A stretch of 64,000 nt of DNA from Maridesulfovibrio sp. (GCF_963677005.1 NZ_OY781616.1:751501-815500), one strand, 5' to 3'; shown: positions 9,647 to 19,922, counted from the first letter of the stretch. The notes: a model not told the origin generated them from the letters alone. Translations and numbers: made by a program.

Positions 9647-9759
9647 TTCGGGGAGAACTGTAGCGGACCCGGCGCGTTGTAACGACGAAACGCGCTTGTC
9701 TATTATTCGGTTCGGGCATGCGGCCCGGACGTTCAGCCAGATTTTATCAAGAGGATCTT

Positions 9760-10638
9760 ATGGATTTGAAAGAGCTGGGTTCCCGACTGAGAGAGGAAAG
9801 ACAGCGGCAGAGATTGTCCGTTGAGCAGATTATGGAGATTACCAAAATCAGCCGGATCAATATTGATGCGTTGGAAAACGGTGATCAGAAAGAGTTTCCC
9901 CATGCTGTTTATGCCAAGGGTTTTATCAAGAACTACGCTCGGGCCCTCGGGCTTGATCCGGAAGAGATAGGCGAAGAATTTTCCAGGCTCCTGGGTACAT
10001 CATTCGAAGATGATGTTTTTTCGGTTGAAGCTGTTCCGCAACCGGTGATCGGTGAGTCCGGCAGGAAAAGTCTGGCCGGACCTATCCTGCTCATTGTGTT
10101 GCTTGTTGCTGTTGTGGGCGGACTTGTCTATTACCTGCACGACAGTTCCATGTTTGATTTCGGCGGATCTGAGCACAGTGAAAAAGCTGTGCAGGAGAAG
10201 CCTGCCGAACAGGCTCCGGCTCCCGTCCCGGAGCAGCCAGTTGTTGAAGAAGCACCCGCAGAGCAGGCCGTTCCCGGTGAAGTGAAGGCTGAAGAAGGTG
10301 AGCCTGTAGCAAACACCGCCGAACCTGCTGCAGCCGAACAGACAGCAGTAGAAGAACAGGCTGCACCGGCTCCTGCTGCGGTACCTGCTGCCCTAGGTAA
10401 TGTTGTGGAAATCAGGGCCAGAGCGGGGGAAGTCTGCTGGGTTGAAGCTGTAGCGGATGGAAAGCGCAGTGAAATGGTCCTGCAGGAAGGAGAGTCTGTT
10501 TCCTTTCCTTACTCCGAAAGTCTGAAGATAAAATTGGGGAATGCCGGAGGAGTTGATATTACTTCCGATGGAAAACCCTTCGGGATAGAAGCTTCCAAAG
10601 GGGCGGTAAAGACGCTGGATTTTCCGGCAGCTCCTTAA
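9760..10638 (+). CDS. RodZ-like helix-turn-helix membrane protein
   Basis: A 292-residue protein with RodZ layout: cytoplasmic HTH_25 domain (LGSRLREERQRQRLSVEQI, residues 4-75), one transmembrane helix at about 106-125 (GPILLIVLLVAVVGGLVYYL), a long linker rich in Ala, Pro, Glu and Val (about 140-225), and a C-terminal DUF4115 beta domain. RodZ ties the MreB cytoskeleton to the wall elongation machinery. The start at 9760 has GAGG eight bases upstream; a start 42 bases earlier is possible but adds a non-homologous tail. It lies between surA and recO. The linker is low-complexity, so alignments there will be unreliable. Confidence 0.88.
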   Translation: MDLKELGSRLREERQRQRLSVEQIMEITKISRINIDALENGDQKEFPHAVYAKGFIKNYARALGLDPEEIGEEFSRLLGTSFEDDVFSVEAVPQPVIGESGRKSLAGPILLIVLLVAVVGGLVYYLHDSSMFDFGGSEHSEKAVQEKPAEQAPAPVPEQPVVEEAPAEQAVPGEVKAEEGEPVANTAEPAAAEQTAVEEQAAPAPAAVPAALGNVVEIRARAGEVCWVEAVADGKRSEMVLQEGESVSFPYSESLKIKLGNAGGVDITSDGKPFGIEASKGAVKTLDFPAAP

Positions 10639-10656
10639 GGAGGGCCGTCGGATAAG

Positions 10657-11397
10657 ATGGAAGTCACGGAAAAGGTCGTAATACTCAAGACGGGGAAGTT
10701 CAAGGAGAACGATCTCTGGGTAAAGTACCTGTCAGCCACCAGGGGAGTACAGACAGCCTTTGCTTTCGGCGGCAGCAGAAGCCGCAGAAGGTTCGGGGGG
10801 TGTTTTGAACCGTTTTCCCAGGTCCTTTTCAAAACCGGGGCCAACAAGACCGGGACTTATCAGGCTCTGCAGGAAGGAAGCCTTATCAAGGCTTATTCGG
10901 GGATAAGAGCCGACATCAGGAAAATGGGGCTGGCCGCGAACTGTCTGAAGTTCGTGGAGGCTGCGGTGGCCGAGAGGGAAGACAGCCGCAGGGTGTTTGC
11001 TCTGCTTACCGAAACACTGGATGTAATCGACGAGTTCGACCCGGATGATTTTTTCCCGCTTTTTTTTCGGGCCAAGGTTGCTTTTGAACAAGGTTACACC
11101 CCGGACTTTACAATTTGCTCCCGATGCGGCAAACCACTGTTCAGTTCCCGTCCGGTTGTCTTTGATGTCAAAAAGGGCGGAATCGAGTGTTTTGACTGTG
11201 CCGGCAATGCTGCTGGCGATGTGATCAGTGTCGGCACATTGCGAACGCTGGCCTGGATTCAGGACACCGGACCTGCGAACTGGACCGCATTGGAACTCCC
11301 GGCCGTGATCCGGCAGGAATGTTTTGCGGTCATGGACAGGTTCATGGCTTACCATCTCGGACTGGTCTGGGAGGGGAGCAACTACAGGAAGATATGA
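10657..11397 (+). CDS. recO: DNA repair protein RecO
   Basis: A 246-residue protein with the RecO N-terminal OB fold (VVILKTGKFKENDLWVKYLS) and a helical C-terminal domain carrying a four-cysteine zinc site (CSRCGKP at about 154-157 and CFDC at about 178-181). RecO with RecR loads RecA onto SSB-coated single-stranded DNA in gap repair. Length and domain order are normal. It starts 18 bases after the rodZ-like gene with GGAGGG close by, so the genes are probably co-transcribed. Hairpins follow the stop codon but lack a T tract. Confidence 0.94.
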   Translation: MEVTEKVVILKTGKFKENDLWVKYLSATRGVQTAFAFGGSRSRRRFGGCFEPFSQVLFKTGANKTGTYQALQEGSLIKAYSGIRADIRKMGLAANCLKFVEAAVAEREDSRRVFALLTETLDVIDEFDPDDFFPLFFRAKVAFEQGYTPDFTICSRCGKPLFSSRPVVFDVKKGGIECFDCAGNAAGDVISVGTLRTLAWIQDTGPANWTALELPAVIRQECFAVMDRFMAYHLGLVWEGSNYRKI

Positions 11398-11403
11398 ATT
11401 TTC

Positions 11404-11472
11404 CTCCGCCGCAGGTCGGCGGAGAATGGTGCGGAAAATATGGCTGCCTGCATTCCGGAGAAGATTCTCCGG
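11404..11472 (+). other. Two hairpins between recO and glyQ
   Basis: CTCCGCCG/CGGCGGAG (11404-11411 with 11417-11424) forms a perfect 8-bp stem, and CCGGAG/CTCCGG (11455-11460 with 11467-11472) forms a second. Neither is followed by a clear T run, so they are more likely RNA-stability elements or a weak terminator than a strong stop. The rest of the 204-base gap is A/T-rich and may hold the glyQ promoter. Confidence 0.5.
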
Positions 11473-11601
11473 TAAAAGTCTGGACTTTTTCTGCACAAAT
11501 CTGTTTATGAAGCGGACATTTTTCGTTTTCAATTGAGCGCAAAATAAGCGGAAAATGAGTCGATAGAAAGTTTTGTTTTTTTCTAGACGAGAGGAAACTC
11601 A

Positions 11602-12474
11602 ATGAATTTTCAAGATGTTATTCTAAAACTGCAGGACTTCTGGTCTGATTACGGATGTTGCATTGTTCAGCCGCTGGATATCGAGACCGGTGCCGGTACA
11701 TTCAACCCGTCAACTTTTTTTCGGGTAATCGGTCCCGAGCCCTGGAACACCGCATATGTCGAGCCCTCGCGCCGGCCTACGGACGGACGTTACGGTGAAA
11801 ACCCCAACCGTCTGCAGCACTATTTCCAGTTTCAGGTCATTCTGAAACCTTCCCCGGACGATGTGCAGGGTCTTTACCTCAAAAGCCTTGAAGTGCTCGG
11901 CATCAATGCCGAAGAGCATGACATCCGCTTTGTCGAGGACGACTGGGAATCTCCCACTCTCGGCGCCTGGGGACTCGGCTGGGAAGTATGGCTCAACGGT
12001 ATGGAAGTTACCCAGTTCACCTATTTTCAGCAGGTCGGCGGGATTGATCTAAAGCCTGTGTCCGTTGAGTTGACCTACGGTCTGGAACGCATCAGCATGT
12101 ACCTGCAGGGTGTGGAATCCGTTTACGATCTTAAATGGAATGACAAGGTCACCTACGGTCAGATTTTTCATCAGAACGAAGTTGAGCAGTCAAAATACAA
12201 CTTTGAACTCAGCGATGCGGCAATGCTGCTCGACCTTTTCAACAAGTATGAAGCGGAGAGCAAAAAGCTTTGCGAGGAAGGGCTGCCCCGTCCCGCATAC
12301 GATTACTGCCTCAAGTGCTCGCATACTTTCAACCTGCTTGATGCCCGTGGAGCCATCTCCATAACCGAGCGCGCTTCCTATATCGGCAGAGTCCGCAATC
12401 TTGCTTCCGCCGCTGCAAGGCTCTATGCGCAGGAACGCGAGGATATGAACTATCCCATGCTTAACAACGATTAA
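11602..12474 (+). CDS. glyQ: Glycyl-tRNA synthetase alpha subunit
   Basis: A 290-residue catalytic subunit of the alpha2beta2 bacterial glycyl-tRNA synthetase, which charges tRNA-Gly. The sequence matches the family throughout: [19 protein letters not shown] at the start, [37 protein letters not shown], and a [19 protein letters not shown] core of the class II active site. The ribosome site is GAGAGGAAA before the ATG. glyS follows after 16 bases, as expected for the two-gene operon. Confidence 0.98.
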   Translation: MNFQDVILKLQDFWSDYGCCIVQPLDIETGAGTFNPSTFFRVIGPEPWNTAYVEPSRRPTDGRYGENPNRLQHYFQFQVILKPSPDDVQGLYLKSLEVLGINAEEHDIRFVEDDWESPTLGAWGLGWEVWLNGMEVTQFTYFQQVGGIDLKPVSVELTYGLERISMYLQGVESVYDLKWNDKVTYGQIFHQNEVEQSKYNFELSDAAMLLDLFNKYEAESKKLCEEGLPRPAYDYCLKCSHTFNLLDARGAISITERASYIGRVRNLASAAARLYAQEREDMNYPMLNND

Positions 12475-12490
12475 AGAAACGGAAACTGAA

Positions 12491-14584
12491 ATGGCCGATT
12501 TTATACTCGAAATTGGAATTGAGGAAATGCCCGCCCGTTTTGTTCCCCGGCTCGGCATCGACATCAAGGATATATTCGGCAGCCTGCTCGATGAGAACAT
12601 GATCGATTGCGAAAGCGTAGAGGCTTTCGCTACTCCGCGCAGACTGACTGTTTACGTAAAGGATATGGCGCAGGTACAGCGCAAGATGGAAGAGGAAGTT
12701 TCCGGACCTCCCGCCAGAATCGCTTATGATGCCGAAGGTAAGCCGACCAAGGCGTTGGAAGGGTTTGTCCGTTCTCAGGGGATTGCCCTTGAGGACATCT
12801 ATACCGTTGAAACCGACAAGGGCGAATATCTCGCAGCCAAAAAGGTTGTCGGCGGCGGCAATACCATCGATATCCTGCCCGATCTCTGCGTGACCGCAAT
12901 CAAGGGGCTTTCCTTTCCCAAGAAAATGAAATGGGGAAATCTTGATTTCGCTTTCGGGCGTCCGTTGCGCTGGCTGCTCTGCCTGTTCGGTTCGGATGTC
13001 GTTGAATTCGAGATGGCCGGGCTTCCTTCGGGACGCAAGACTTTCGGACACCGTGTCATGGGTGCCGGTCCCTGGGATGTGGCCGATGCTTCCGACTATT
13101 TTTCCATTATCAAGGATAAGTGCTCGGTTATTATCTCCCCGGACGAACGCGGCGAATATGTCCGCAAGGAAGGGGACAGGCTGGCTTCCGAACTGGGCGG
13201 TTCCGTTGTATGGAAGGATTCCCTGCTGCAGGAAGTCAGCAACCTTGTTGAACTGCCCATGCCCATCATCGGCGGATTCGATGAATCTTTTCTTGAACTC
13301 CCCAGGGAAGTGCTCCTGACCAGCATGGAAAGCCACCAGAAATGTTTCGGTATCCAGAAGGATGACGGAAAGCTCCTGCCTCATTTTCTGTGCACCCTCA
13401 ACCTTGTACCCAAGGATGTGGAACTGGTGCGCAAGGGCTGGGAAAAGGTTCTCAAGGCCAGACTTGAAGATGCCCGTTTCTTCTGGAAGAACGACCTCAA
13501 GGCTGACGTGGAAACCTGGCTGGACAAGCTGGACAATGTTGTTTTCCTCGGACCTCTGGGGTCCATGGGCGACAAATCCAGACGCATGGAACGTCTTGCG
13601 GCCATGATCGCCGCGAAGGTCGATTCTTCCCTGCAGACCGAGCTTGCCCGTGCAGGACGTCTGGCAAAGGCTGACCTTGTTTCCGAGATGGTTTACGAAT
13701 TTGACAGCCTGCAGGGCATCATGGGTGGAATTTACGCCGCCAAACGCGGTGAAGAAGATGTCATCTGCAAGGCCATAGCCGAACAATATCTGCCTGCCGG
13801 TCCGGACAGCCCCGTGCCGTCCTCGCTTGGCGGAGCAATTGTTTCAATGTCCGACAAGGCCGACACTCTGGTCGGTTGTTTCGGACTCAACAAGATCCCC
13901 ACTGGCGCTAACGATGCCTACGCTCTGCGGCGTGCCGCTCTGGGCATTGTGCGCATAATTATGGATTACGGTATGAGGGTTGATGTCCTCAAAGTCATGG
14001 AAACAGCCTTCGACGGTTATTCCAAGGACATCAAATGGAAACTCTCCAAGACCGAAATCCTTGATAAACTCAGCGAGTTCTTTTCAAGCAGGCTGCGGGC
14101 CTACTTCTCCGGTCAGGGTTTTGAGACCAGAGTTGTGGACGCTGCCATCGGAGCCGGATTCCGTGACCTTACCGCTCTCAAGGCACGGATTGAGGCACTT
14201 GCAGAATTCGCTGCGGCCGAAGGTTTTGAACAGTCAGTGCTGACTTTCAAACGTGCGGCCAACATAATCAGGAAACAGGTTGGCGAGGAGGGGCTTGAAC
14301 TCTCCGGCGGATTCGAGGCTGATCGCCTTGTTGAACCGCAGGAAATCAAGCTTGCTGAAAAGCTTGATGAAAGCGCCGGCCGTTTCGAAGAACTCTGGGA
14401 AAATGATGAATTCGCTAAACTGTTCGCAATCCTCGGCGAACTCAGGCCGTTTGTTGACGAATTTTTCGACAACGTAATGGTCAACTGCGAAGATCAGGGT
14501 CTCAAGATGAACCGACTCAACCTGTTGCAGGCACTGGTAGACAGGCTTTCCAGGCTTGCCGATTTCGGCGCTCTGCAGATTTAA
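12491..14584 (+). CDS. glyS: Glycyl-tRNA synthetase beta subunit
   Basis: A 697-residue beta subunit that provides tRNA recognition for the heterotetrameric glycyl-tRNA synthetase. It begins MADFILEIGIEEMPARFVP, contains ESHQKCFGIQ and LEDARFFWKNDL, an HD-like region around residues 390-470, and ends in a DALR-type anticodon-binding domain (FDNVMVNCEDQGLKMNRLN). Length is typical. A clean ribosome site (GAAACGGAAA) and a 16-base gap from glyQ indicate one operon. Confidence 0.98.
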   Translation: MADFILEIGIEEMPARFVPRLGIDIKDIFGSLLDENMIDCESVEAFATPRRLTVYVKDMAQVQRKMEEEVSGPPARIAYDAEGKPTKALEGFVRSQGIALEDIYTVETDKGEYLAAKKVVGGGNTIDILPDLCVTAIKGLSFPKKMKWGNLDFAFGRPLRWLLCLFGSDVVEFEMAGLPSGRKTFGHRVMGAGPWDVADASDYFSIIKDKCSVIISPDERGEYVRKEGDRLASELGGSVVWKDSLLQEVSNLVELPMPIIGGFDESFLELPREVLLTSMESHQKCFGIQKDDGKLLPHFLCTLNLVPKDVELVRKGWEKVLKARLEDARFFWKNDLKADVETWLDKLDNVVFLGPLGSMGDKSRRMERLAAMIAAKVDSSLQTELARAGRLAKADLVSEMVYEFDSLQGIMGGIYAAKRGEEDVICKAIAEQYLPAGPDSPVPSSLGGAIVSMSDKADTLVGCFGLNKIPTGANDAYALRRAALGIVRIIMDYGMRVDVLKVMETAFDGYSKDIKWKLSKTEILDKLSEFFSSRLRAYFSGQGFETRVVDAAIGAGFRDLTALKARIEALAEFAAAEGFEQSVLTFKRAANIIRKQVGEEGLELSGGFEADRLVEPQEIKLAEKLDESAGRFEELWENDEFAKLFAILGELRPFVDEFFDNVMVNCEDQGLKMNRLNLLQALVDRLSRLADFGALQI

Positions 14585-14759
14585 TCCGACCGAATGCCGG
14601 TCTGGTTAAATAAAATGGACTTTTTCGTGTTTTTTTATCATGAAAAATGCTATTGGACATTGACAGGATAGGGTGTCCTCGGTTAAAGACACTCTTCGTT
14701 TGAACGCAATTCCGGGTAACCGGGTAAAAAATAGAAATTAAATTTTAAGGAGAAATACC

Positions 14760-15023
14760 TTGGCGAATCATAAGTCCGCACTCAAAAGATACCGTCAGAG
14801 CCAGGTCCGTAACAAGCGCAACAACATGGTACGTACCCGTGTAAAGAACGTTGTTAAAGATGTTCGCGCTGCAATCGAAGCCAACGATACCGAACTTGCC
14901 GCAACTGCTCTGCGTAAGGCAACTTCCGTGCTCGACAGTGCTGCTTCCAAGAAGGTCATCCATTCCCGTGCCGCTGCACGCAGAATTTCCCGCCTTCACG
15001 CTGCCGTCAACAAGATGGCTTAG
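14760..15023 (+). CDS. rpsT: 30S ribosomal protein S20
   Basis: An 87-residue, Lys/Arg-rich protein that binds the 5' region of 16S r[21 protein letters not shown] and the C-terminal [13 protein letters not shown] are family signatures. It starts at TTG with AAGGAG seven bases upstream; a TTG or UUG start is also known for rpsT of enteric bacteria, where it takes part in autoregulation. The gene has its own 176-base upstream gap and a strong terminator, so it is probably a single-gene unit. Confidence 0.97.
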   Translation: MANHKSALKRYRQSQVRNKRNNMVRTRVKNVVKDVRAAIEANDTELAATALRKATSVLDSAASKKVIHSRAAARRISRLHAAVNKMA

Positions 15024-15055
15024 TTTCCGAAATATTCTTTCGAATATGTTTGCAC

Positions 15056-15085
15056 AGCCCGTCGCATCTTGCGACGGGCTTTTTC
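15056..15085 (+). terminator. Rho-independent terminator after rpsT
   Basis: AGCCCGTCGCA and TGCGACGGGCT form an 11-bp perfect stem with a three-base loop, followed by TTTTT. Confidence 0.95.
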
Positions 15086-15272
15086 ACGTTTGTCGGGGCA
15101 TCAGGAGTTGAGTTTAGTCTTTCTGTCGATTGTTTTCTTTATTATGTTATTATCGGGGATACCCGTGTTCAGAACTCTCCGGCATAGTTGCCGGAATCAG
15201 CCTAATAGGATAGACCTACTGCTGATTTGCCGCAGGTTTTTTCTCCTGTGAGCATCATACAAGGAGTAGCTT

Positions 15273-16637
15273 TTGAGGGTTATAATAGTTGGAGCCGGAG
15301 AAGTCGGATTCAATGTTGCCAGACGTCTTTCCGGGGAGAGCAAGGAAGTTGTGGTCATCGACAACAACGGACAGGCATTGAACAAGGTTTCCGATTCTCT
15401 GGATGTGCAGACCATTGTCGGGTCCGGGGCCAGTCCCGAAATTCTGGAAGAAGCCGGAATAAGGGAAGCCGATATCCTGTTGGCAGTGACGGACAAGGAC
15501 GAAATCAACCTGATTTCCTCCTTTTTGGCCAACCGGCTTGCTCCGGATATTATCAAGCTGGCCAGAATCAGGAACGAGGACTACACAAAATATTCGCATA
15601 TGTTTTCCGGCGGCGATCTGCGTATCGACACCATCATCAACCCGGATGAAGAGGTCGTGGAGTCCATTCTGCGGGTTATGAGTGTTCCTGGAGCAGTGGA
15701 AATAAACGATTTTGTGGGTGGGAGAATCCGGCTCATCGGAGTCCGGCTGCCCGAAGACAGCCCGCTTGTCGGAGTTACCCTCATGGATATCCGGGAGCAT
15801 CTCGGCGACGTCGATGTTGTTATTGCCGCGCTGGTACGCAATGACCGGCTGATTATTCCCGGTGGTCTTGATACAATACACAAGGGCGATATAGTCTATT
15901 TTACCTGCATCCGGGATCAGCAGGATGAACTGCTCAGGCGTTCCGGAATTCTGTCCGACCCCATCCGTAAAGTACTTATTGTCGGTGGCGGGAATGTGGG
16001 CTTTCAGCTCGCTCAGGCCCTCGACAACAAAAAGTACCATACCAGACTGCTGGAATATAATCCTGAAAGGTGTGCGGAACTCTCCGAAAAACTGGACAGG
16101 GTTATAGTCCTTTCCGGCAACGGTACCGATCAGGAACTGCTCAAGGAAGAAAATATCGGAGAGCTGGATATGGTTATAGCCGTTACCGGCGATGAAGAAA
16201 TGAATATCCTTTCGTGTCTGCTTTCCAAGAATCTCGGAGCGCGCAAGACTATTACAAGGATCAACAATTTCGCCTATCTGCCGCTTATACAGCCCATCGG
16301 CATCGATCATCTGGTCTGCCCGCGTCTTTCAGCGATCAACTCCATTTTGCATTTTGTCCGTCAGGGCAAGGTTATTTCAGCCGTATCCATCAAAGGAGAG
16401 GAAGCCGAAGCTCTGGAGGCCATTGCCCAGGAAAATTCCGCTATTGTCGGAAAGCCCATCATGGATCTGGATCTGCCCAAAGGTGCTCTTATCCTGTGCT
16501 TTCAGCGCGGGGAGGACGTCATAATCCCCACCGGAACCACCGTGATTGAACCGAACGACAGATTGCTCATAATTTCCACCCATAAAAACATTCCGAAGAT
16601 TGAAAAAGCCCTGACCACCAAGCTGGAGTTGTACTGA
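15273..16637 (+). CDS. trkA: Trk potassium uptake regulatory protein TrkA
   Basis: A 454-residue cytoplasmic protein with two tandem RCK units: NAD-binding Rossmann folds start at VIIVGAGEVGFNVARRL (residue 3) and at VLIVGGGNVGFQLAQAL (about residue 233), each followed by a TrkA_C domain. It binds nucleotides and gates the TrkH potassium channel. The start is TTG (LRVIIVGAGEV), chosen because the Rossmann strand begins right after it. The gene overlaps trkH (TGATG), a mark of coupled translation. A small hairpin (TCCGGCA/TGCCGGA, 15178-15195) lies in the leader. Confidence 0.95.
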   Translation: MRVIIVGAGEVGFNVARRLSGESKEVVVIDNNGQALNKVSDSLDVQTIVGSGASPEILEEAGIREADILLAVTDKDEINLISSFLANRLAPDIIKLARIRNEDYTKYSHMFSGGDLRIDTIINPDEEVVESILRVMSVPGAVEINDFVGGRIRLIGVRLPEDSPLVGVTLMDIREHLGDVDVVIAALVRNDRLIIPGGLDTIHKGDIVYFTCIRDQQDELLRRSGILSDPIRKVLIVGGGNVGFQLAQALDNKKYHTRLLEYNPERCAELSEKLDRVIVLSGNGTDQELLKEENIGELDMVIAVTGDEEMNILSCLLSKNLGARKTITRINNFAYLPLIQPIGIDHLVCPRLSAINSILHFVRQGKVISAVSIKGEEAEALEAIAQENSAIVGKPIMDLDLPKGALILCFQRGEDVIIPTGTTVIEPNDRLLIISTHKNIPKIEKALTTKLELY

Positions 16638-18091
16638 TGCGTTGGCGAATAGTGTTGCACATTATCGGGGCCTTGACCCTGTGTGTGGGGCTGACCATGA
16701 TTTTTCCGCTGTTTTTTTCCCTTTACTATCAAGACAGCGGGATAATTCCGCTTACACAGTCCATGATAATTACGTCTGCTGTGGGGCTGGGAATGTTTCT
16801 GCTCTTTCGGGACCGGGAGGAAAACAAGGGACTCAGCCATCGCGAAGGAATGGCCATCGTGGCTCTAGGCTGGGTCGGAGCCGGATTTTTCGGGAGTCTT
16901 CCATTTTATCTGGGCGATGTTTTTCCCTGCTACGTGGACTGCTTTTTCGAATCCCTTTCCGGTTTCACCACCACCGGTGCTTCGGTAATGACCGAAATTG
17001 AGCACAACGCCAAGGGAATACTCTTCTGGCGCAGTCTGACTCATTGGCTCGGCGGCATGGGCATCATTGTCCTGTCCCTTGCCATTCTGCCGTTCCTCGG
17101 CGTAGGCGGCATGCAGCTGTACAAAGCCGAGGTGCCCGGCCCGGTTCCGGACAAGCTCAAGCCACGGATCAAGGATACGGCTCTGGTACTCTGGAAGGTC
17201 TATCTGCTCTTTTCCGCCATTGAGGCAGTTCTGCTCATGTTCGGCGGAATGGACCTTTTCGATTCCCTCTGCCATACCTTTGGGACACTCGCTACCGGCG
17301 GATTCTCCACCAAGAATTCATCTGTTGCCTATTTCCAGAGTGCTTACATCGACTACGTGATAACTGCGTTCATGATCATTGCGGCCATAAATTTCAGCCT
17401 GCATTATCAACTGATCAAAGGACGCCCCCTTCTTATGTGGAGGGACCCCGAATTTCGCTTTTTTGGGGTCATAACACTTATAATTACGGCCATCATAACC
17501 ATTTCGGTCTATGCTGCCACCGACTATGATTCCATTGCCGAATCCTTTCGTTACACATCTTTTCAGGTGGCATCCATCATGAGTACCACCGGCTATGCCA
17601 CAGCGGACTATGAAATCTGGCCGGCTGTAGCCCAGGGTCTTCTCCTGCTGTGCATGTTTCTCGGCGGTTGCGCCGGGTCTACCAGTGGCGGCATGAAGCA
17701 TCTGCGCATAATGCTGCTGTTCAAGCAGGCCTACCGGGAAGTTTTTCGCATCATCCATCCACGCTCGGTCAACCGGGTGAAGCTTGGAAAGACTGTTGTT
17801 CAGCCGGAAACAATGACCGACATACTCGGATTTTGCGTCCTCTGGCTGGGCCTGTTTGTCATTTGCGGATTGATTGTTGCCGCTTCCGGGGTTGATGTAG
17901 TCTCATCCTTTGCCGCATCACTCGCCTGCATCGGGAACATCGGTCCGGGCATAGGCAGTGTCGGCCCCACGGACAACTATGCCCATATTCCCGCCCTGGG
18001 TAAATGGGCGCTTATCTTCTGCATGCTGCTCGGCAGATTGGAGATATACACCGTCGTTGTCCTGTGCGTACCTGAGTTCTGGCGTAAGTAG
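16637..18091 (+). CDS. trkH: Trk potassium uptake channel TrkH
   Basis: A 484-residue membrane protein with about ten hydrophobic helices and four pore-loop repeats of the TrkH/KtrB superfamily; the filter-like segments are SGFTTTGASVM, GTLATGGFSTKN, MSTTGYATADYE and CIGNIGPGIGSVGP. It is the potassium-conducting subunit regulated by TrkA, whose stop codon overlaps this start. Length is normal for TrkH. Repeat copy A lies 67 bases after the stop. Confidence 0.95.
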   Translation: MRWRIVLHIIGALTLCVGLTMIFPLFFSLYYQDSGIIPLTQSMIITSAVGLGMFLLFRDREENKGLSHREGMAIVALGWVGAGFFGSLPFYLGDVFPCYVDCFFESLSGFTTTGASVMTEIEHNAKGILFWRSLTHWLGGMGIIVLSLAILPFLGVGGMQLYKAEVPGPVPDKLKPRIKDTALVLWKVYLLFSAIEAVLLMFGGMDLFDSLCHTFGTLATGGFSTKNSSVAYFQSAYIDYVITAFMIIAAINFSLHYQLIKGRPLLMWRDPEFRFFGVITLIITAIITISVYAATDYDSIAESFRYTSFQVASIMSTTGYATADYEIWPAVAQGLLLLCMFLGGCAGSTSGGMKHLRIMLLFKQAYREVFRIIHPRSVNRVKLGKTVVQPETMTDILGFCVLWLGLFVICGLIVAASGVDVVSSFAASLACIGNIGPGIGSVGPTDNYAHIPALGKWALIFCMLLGRLEIYTVVVLCVPEFWRK

Positions 18092-18157
18092 ACAGACGTG
18101 GTTAGATGTCGATTAGAGATGAGAGGCACTCTCCGAGGGCTCTGCGAGGCTGGATTT

Positions 18158-18272
18158 GATGCGCTTCGCGCTTTTTGATGATTTGAGTTTGCCTCCGGCG
18201 GCCCTGCCGGGGGCCTTAAACCCTTTTGCAAAAGGGTTTAAGAATCCCAAAATCATTTATTAAGGCTTCGCC
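18158..18272 (+). repeat. Intergenic palindromic repeat, copy A (long form)
   Basis: It begins GATGCGCTTCGCGC, continues through GCCTCCGGCGGCCCTGCC and a TTAAACCCTTTT/AAAAGGGTTTAA stem, and ends GAATCCC...AAGGCTTCGCC. It follows trkH with the GCGCTTCGCGC arm nearest the stop codon. Together with the terminator at 18364 and copy B this accounts for most of the 429-base gap; no gene is seen there. Confidence 0.85.
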
Positions 18273-18363
18273 ATTTCGTATGACAAACCATCAGTTAAAT
18301 TAAACGGGTACTTTTACCGCGTTGAACTGATCACAGCAGCAATTCCGTATTGAAAATAACAAA

Positions 18364-18407
18364 AACAAAGGGGAAACTTTAAAATAAAAGTTTCCCCTTT
18401 GTTTTTT
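18364..18407. terminator. Strong bidirectional terminator between trkH and purT
   Basis: AACAAAGGGGAAACTTT (18364-18380) and its exact complement (18387-18403) form a 17-bp stem around AAAATA, flanked by A and T tracts on both sides. Confidence 0.92.
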
Positions 18408-18426
18408 ATAAACTCATAAACTATAT

Positions 18427-18495
18427 GGGATTCCAAAGGGCCGCAGGCCCTTTGGACGCCGGAGGCAGAACCAATTCATCAAAAGCGCGAAGCGC
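18427..18495 (-). repeat. Intergenic palindromic repeat, copy B (short form)
   Basis: GGGATTCCAAAGGG...CCCTTTGGACGCCGGAGG...AAAAGCGCGAAGCGC. On the minus strand it follows purT by 24 bases with the GCGCTTCGCGC arm nearest the stop, the same orientation relative to its gene as copy A. Confidence 0.88.
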
Positions 18496-18519
18496 AACAA
18501 ATTTAATTTCTTACCGCGA

Positions 18520-19701
18520 TCAGTATTCAATTTCCACTGCAGAGGAAGCTCTGATAGCGCGGGCCTTGGCGTCGTCGATGTCGGAGCCGAGGGCGAGGGC
18601 CACACCCAGTCTGCGTGTTCCGTTGCATTCTCCTTTGCCGAAGATCAGCACTTTGGTATCAGCTTCCGCAAGGGCCTTGTCCACATTGGCAAAGGCCGGG
18701 GAGTTTGATTTCCCGTTGGAGAGGATAACGGATGAGGCTGCGGGGCCGAACTGGCGGATTGCCGGTACGGGAAGTCCGAGAATTGCGCGGACGTGCAGGG
18801 CGAATTCGCTGAGATCCTGTGAAATGACCGTTACAAGTCCGGTATCGTGCGGACGGGGAGATACTTCGCTGAAATATATTTCATCACCCTTGATGAAAAG
18901 CTCGACTCCGAAAATACCGCGTCCTCCGAGGGCGTCGGTAATGCGCAGGGCATAATTCTGAGCTTTGGCTAGAACATTGTCGGTCATGGGCTGAGGCTGC
19001 CATGATTCGCGGTAGTCTCCGTTTTCCTGGCGGTGGCCGATGGGGGCGCAGTATGATGTTCCGCCGGCATGCCGGACTGTGAGCAGGGTGATTTCATAGT
19101 CGAATTCCACGAATTTTTCGACAATGATTCTTCCTTCTCCGGTGCGTCCGCCTGATTGGGAGTAGTCCCAGGCCCGTTCTATATCAGCTTCGGTTTTTAC
19201 GGTGCTCTGTCCTTTTCCGGAAGAACTCATGACCGGCTTGATTACACAGGGGATGCCGATTTCCTTTACTGCTTCCAGATATTCTTCTCTGGTGTCTGCG
19301 AATTTGTAGGGGGATGTCTTGAGACCGACTTCTTCCGCCGCAAGCCTGCGGATGCCTTCGCGGTCCATGGTCAATCTTGTTGCTCTTGCCGTTGGGATGA
19401 CGTTGAAGCCTTCCTTTTCAAGCTCAAGCAGTGTTTCGGTGGCTATGGCTTCGATTTCAGGCACAATGAAATCAGGTTTTTCAGTTTCCACCACACGGCG
19501 CAGTTCAGCGGCATCAAGCATGGAAATTACGTGGCTGCGGTGGGCCACCTGCATGGCCGGAGTATTGGCGTAACGGTCCACAACAATTACTTCCACGCCC
19601 AGGCGCTGGGCTTCTATGACAACTTCCTTGCCGAGTTCGCCGCCGCCAAGCAGCATCATTTTACGGGCGGATGAAGTTCCGGCTGTGCCGAGAGTGACCA
19701 T
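18520..19701 (-). CDS. purT: Formate-dependent phosphoribosylglycinamide formyltransferase
   Basis: A 393-residue ATP-grasp enzyme that formylates glycinamide ribonucleotide with formate and ATP, the folate-independent form of the third purine step. Seen are the N-terminal [19 protein letters not shown], the ATP-binding [14 protein letters not shown], and [13 protein letters not shown], all diagnostic for PurT. A longer frame exists upstream, but the start at 19701 has GGGAG and matches family length. Use of formate fits an anaerobe with abundant formate. It is transcribed divergently from ubiX. Confidence 0.96.
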   Translation of the reverse strand: MVTLGTAGTSSARKMMLLGGGELGKEVVIEAQRLGVEVIVVDRYANTPAMQVAHRSHVISMLDAAELRRVVETEKPDFIVPEIEAIATETLLELEKEGFNVIPTARATRLTMDREGIRRLAAEEVGLKTSPYKFADTREEYLEAVKEIGIPCVIKPVMSSSGKGQSTVKTEADIERAWDYSQSGGRTGEGRIIVEKFVEFDYEITLLTVRHAGGTSYCAPIGHRQENGDYRESWQPQPMTDNVLAKAQNYALRITDALGGRGIFGVELFIKGDEIYFSEVSPRPHDTGLVTVISQDLSEFALHVRAILGLPVPAIRQFGPAASSVILSNGKSNSPAFANVDKALAEADTKVLIFGKGECNGTRRLGVALALGSDIDDAKARAIRASSAVEIEY

Positions 19702-19922
19702 AATATTTCTCCCTGGGTGTTTTTTTGTGAGGAATGATATAGTAATGAAATACGATGTGCATCTACTGGCACAGGAAACACCAAAATTCAAGGTTTTTGA
19801 GACTGGCGAGACTTCTGATTCCCTGCACTCGTTTGCCTGCCCGTAGTGGTTGTCAATGTTTGACGGCTGTTGTAACGGTTCAGATTCAAACGACAATACT
19901 GTAACAACAAAGATCAGCCCAT

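Noticed and set aside
10052..10366. Open frames within the rodZ-like gene linker on both strands
   Set aside because: They arise from the low-complexity Ala/Pro/Glu linker and have no ribosome sites.
11398..11601. T-box leader in front of glyQ
   Set aside because: No T-box core sequence and the host group is not known to use T-boxes here; only simple hairpins are present.
12461..13786. Long open frame (441 codons) on the minus strand
   Set aside because: It is fully antisense to glyS, whose identity is certain, and its translation has no recognisable domain; it reflects codon bias of the real gene.
15255..16310. Open frame of 351 codons on the minus strand
   Set aside because: Antisense to trkA, with low-complexity composition and no ribosome site.
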